This document shows, in pieces, positions 62,110 to 64,000 of a stretch of DNA of 64,000 nt. Position 1 is the first letter of the stretch; the number at the start of each line of letters is the position of its first letter. The DNA is from Heligmosomoides polygyrus polygyrus (taxonomy: Eukaryota; Nematoda; Chromadorea; Rhabditida; Heligmosomidae). The notes under the pieces are model-generated. The model saw only the letters and a list, made by a program, of their open reading frames with translations. It was not told the DNA's origin and ran no database searches. The position numbers and the translations under genes are program-made. Where the stretch lies: contig OX377205.1 of assembly GCA_947396885.1 (NCBI GenBank), positions 21,129,407 to 21,193,406 on the forward strand, given 5' to 3'.

Positions 62110-62899
62110 AGGCATTTTATTAAGGCAGCCGACGAAGCTAGCTGTGTAACTTCCTGCTCTTCTACACCTTTTGGACAGTGTAAGCAATACTTCAGCAAAA
62201 ATGTGAGATTTCATCCTAATTGTATAGAGCTGGGAGTTCAATATTCAAGCAAAAATTGGCCAGGAGTGAGGCAGGTTTTTTTCCATGTATTCAGCACCCA
62301 ATAGAGTACTAGAAAGAGAGGCCTCTAGCAGAGGCCTCTCTTCCTGTACTTTACTTTTTACTTTTTTCTAGTGTTTCCACTAAAGTGAAATAAGAACTGA
62401 GGGCATTCTCTCGCAAATGATACATTGCATCATGATACGTTCTGACTGGTGAGGTCCAATACGTCCAATTTAGGCAAGCAGTGTTATGAGGAAGAGTTGA
62501 AGATGATTGAAAGTAGGTTGCCGTTATAGTAAGCCATTTAAAGACTATAGTTGTTAATAAAATCCACCCAAAGAACAACGAGCTGTACAGATGGCTTGTT
62601 CTAGGCAAACTCACTCATGGGTGCAAAATATTTGCTCCAAAAATGGTTCATTTTGCTGATTCATTGCGTCCTGTCGTGCTAATCAAAACGCATCTTTTGT
62701 GGTTACGACATGCGTTCCGCAAGTGTAGCTCGGTTGCAATTAAGTGCAGATATACGCACATTCCTTCCTCAAAGTATTTCGATTTTGTCGACAGGAGAGC
62801 ATAGTAAGCGCCGCGAAGAAAATCGGCGAATGGCATAAACTAATGAAGAAACTCGAGAACGAAGATGACCCCTTCCCATCTGCATTGGACAAATTGTAA
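62110..62899 (+). CDS. Candidate two-exon gene, unknown
   Basis: Exon A (about 62,131-62,274, possible acceptor TATTAAGGCAG) reads DEASCVTSCSSTPFGQCKQY, FSKNVRFHPNCIELGVQYSS and KNWPGVRQ, then a weak donor CAG/GTTTTT. Exon B (62,795-62,899) follows an excellent acceptor, TTTTGTCGACAG, and reads ESIVSAAKKIGEWHKLMKKL, ENEDDPFPSALDKL-stop. Both are in phase 0. Four cysteines in exon A suggest a small secreted or metal-binding domain. Exon B is better supported than exon A. No family recognised. Confidence 0.4.
62315..62341. repeat. Perfect 12-bp-stem hairpin
   Basis: AGAGAGGCCTCT and AGAGGCCTCTCT surround the loop AGC; outer AGTAC and GTACT extend it imperfectly. It lies inside the intron of the candidate gene above. 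Function unknown. Confidence 0.85.
62351..62614 (-). CDS. Unknown 87-codon ORF with a hydrophobic segment
   Basis: Not recognised. After MSLPRTSHLYSS comes a 20-residue hydrophobic helix (LFFGWILLTTIVFKWLTITA) that could be a signal anchor, then a polar part with NWTYWTSPVRTYHDAMYHLR. It overlaps, on the opposite strand, the putative intron of the candidate gene. No splice evidence or homology was seen. Confidence 0.25.
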   Translation of the reverse strand: MSLPRTSHLYSSLFFGWILLTTIVFKWLTITATYFQSSSTLPHNTACLNWTYWTSPVRTYHDAMYHLRENALSSYFTLVETLEKSKK

Positions 62900-63179
62900 T
62901 CTTCACTCTCCTTCACCGCCCCTTCATGGGTGTCGACTGTTAAATGGCTCGCTATATGGGCAGCTTACCGTTAATTTCGAACACCTAAAACTTGCTTCAT
63001 CACAGTGCCTACATTAGACGGCATGACGAATGTTGCGATTTAAAATGTTTAAGGGGTGTGGGACGAAGTACTGGAATGTCTTGGGTTCCTTGGCAGACCA
63101 AGGACCGTCGGAGCGGAAGTGGTCCTTCGCGGTGCTACGTCAACTAAGGCTGAAATTTTATTAAATATGTAAAATGGCG

Positions 63180-63400
63180 GGAAACATGGAAGGTGGAGCA
63201 AATATGTACAAAATTACTGTATGCGATATGTACAACGGTATGGAACATGAAAGCTGGATCAAATATGTACTAAATTATTACATACATTATGTACAGCGGT
63301 GTAGACCATGGAAGGTGGAGCAAATGTGTACACAATTAAGCACAATACAATACAATCCACCTATATTTACTATATACAATATGTACAGTGGTATGGAACA
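63180..63400. repeat. Imperfect tandem repeat, three units of about 62-70 bp
   Basis: ATGGAAGGTGGAGCAAATAT and the following GTAC-rich part occurs at 63,188, 63,247 (GAAAGCTGGATCAAATATG) and 63,308, with the GATATGTACAACGGTATGGA block after each (63,226, 63,285, 63,381). Non-coding. Confidence 0.8.
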
Positions 63401-63534
63401 ATTTCTTATAATAGAACTCAAAACTATCCCGCCGCCGGTTCTCGAGGGAGACGTACCAGCGACGATGAAAATGCGATAATTACAAGTAAGACTTGCTTAA
63501 GACGAACCTGGACATCTTCCGGCAATAGTACTCA

Positions 63535-63624
63535 CGTCGTCAGTTGTCAACCTCTTCCGTGAAGCGTTCGAAGATGTCCCGTCGTCAGTCGTCAACCTCT
63601 TCCGTGAAGCGTTCGAAGATGTCC
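63535..63624. repeat. 45-bp tandem duplication
   Basis: CGTCGTCAGTTGTCAACCTC...GAAGATGTCC (63,535-63,579) is repeated at 63,580-63,624 with one difference. On the minus strand it encodes twice SSNASRKRLTTDDG/V in an ORF at 63,497-63,700 that has no recognised family. Confidence 0.92.
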
Positions 63625-63639
63625 ATCTTCTCGCAGACC

Positions 63640-64000
63640 TATATCCCTGCGCCTGAGCGGTTCTTCTGCTGCGGGATCCTGAATCAGTAATTGCATTCAC
63701 CTCATGTAAGTAGGCGTGCTAGCTTCTTACTACCTGCCGATGATCTAGTAGCCTTCCTTCTGCTTCGGCAGTGTATCTTTGAAGTATCTCGAGCTGCTTA
63801 AGCGCAGGGCGCCTATAGTTCGTAGACGCGGAGAGATGACTAAAGCGGTTAATTTAGCGAATGTTGACCTACACGCATAAGAAGGTTCACCTATGGAAGT
63901 TTTCGGCGATATTTGTAGTTCTTAGTGTGGTCACTTGCCACTTGTTTCATTGGCCCTCGAACGGCCCGGTAAGCCACGTATGCTGCAAATACTTCATGAA
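63640..64000. other. No recognisable feature
   Basis: Short unsupported ORFs only; no transposon motif or splice pattern convincing enough to report. Confidence 0.55.

Noticed and set aside
1..64000. CRISPR arrays, bacterial operons or phage genes
   Set aside because: No spaced identical repeats of the right size and no prokaryotic gene organisation; all signals are eukaryotic mobile elements or intron-containing models.

Overview
The window looks like repeat-rich intergenic DNA from a nematode, most likely a strongylid (hookworm-type) roundworm. The evidence is the transposon spectrum (RTE-clade LINEs, Ty3/gypsy elements, mariner and IS630-Tc1-mariner relatives, tRNA-derived SINEs) and the few host-like gene models, which have 54-180 nt introns and TTTCAG-type acceptors. 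Species cannot be fixed from sequence alone. There is no bacterial, phage or CRISPR content.

Layout: 1-2,058 is the pol end of a decayed gypsy element (minus strand) running off the left edge. About 2,244-15,676 is the left arm of a very large imperfect inverted repeat whose partner is about 44,456-54,747. The arms carry a gypsy pol remnant, LTR-like sequence, tRNA-like SINE pieces, an RTE fragment at the outer edge and several short ORFs conserved between arms. The left arm has an extra 2.87 kb block holding a mariner remnant. It stops exactly at a 200-base N gap (15,677-15,876), so the inverted repeat could be biological or a scaffolding artefact.

The spacer (15.9-44.4 kb) holds: a four-exon C2H2 zinc-finger gene model with two frameshifts (18.36-19.27 kb); a mariner remnant; a 1.02 kb palindromic MITE; two near-full-length RTE LINEs in opposite orientation (21.2-24.3 plus, 33.0-36.2 minus); a Penelope-like retroelement whose GIY-YIG nuclease lies upstream of its reverse transcriptase (26.4-29.2 kb minus); three copies of an IS630-Tc1-mariner family, one an internally deleted element with both ends and TA target duplications; tRNA-headed SINEs with TCCTTTA tails; LTR fragments; a candidate multi-exon gene (30.3-31.6 kb); and a second gypsy element (39.4-44.5 kb) split by a 2.1 kb element with 19-bp terminal inverted repeats.

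Right of the inverted repeat (54.9-60.3 kb) is a series of gag-like LTR-retroelement remnants on the minus strand: coiled coil, zinc knuckle, flanking direct repeats, no pol. The last 4 kb contain two phase-consistent two-exon gene models (60,475-61,128, cysteine-rich; about 62,110-62,899), another SINE, a coding minisatellite (61.57-62.02 kb) and short tandem repeats.

Most coding capacity is mobile-element debris with frameshifts and stops. The most notable items are the N-terminal GIY-YIG Penelope-like element, the giant inverted repeat with the gap at its inner edge, the clean 2.1 kb insertion inside gypsy, and the small host-like genes surviving between transposons.
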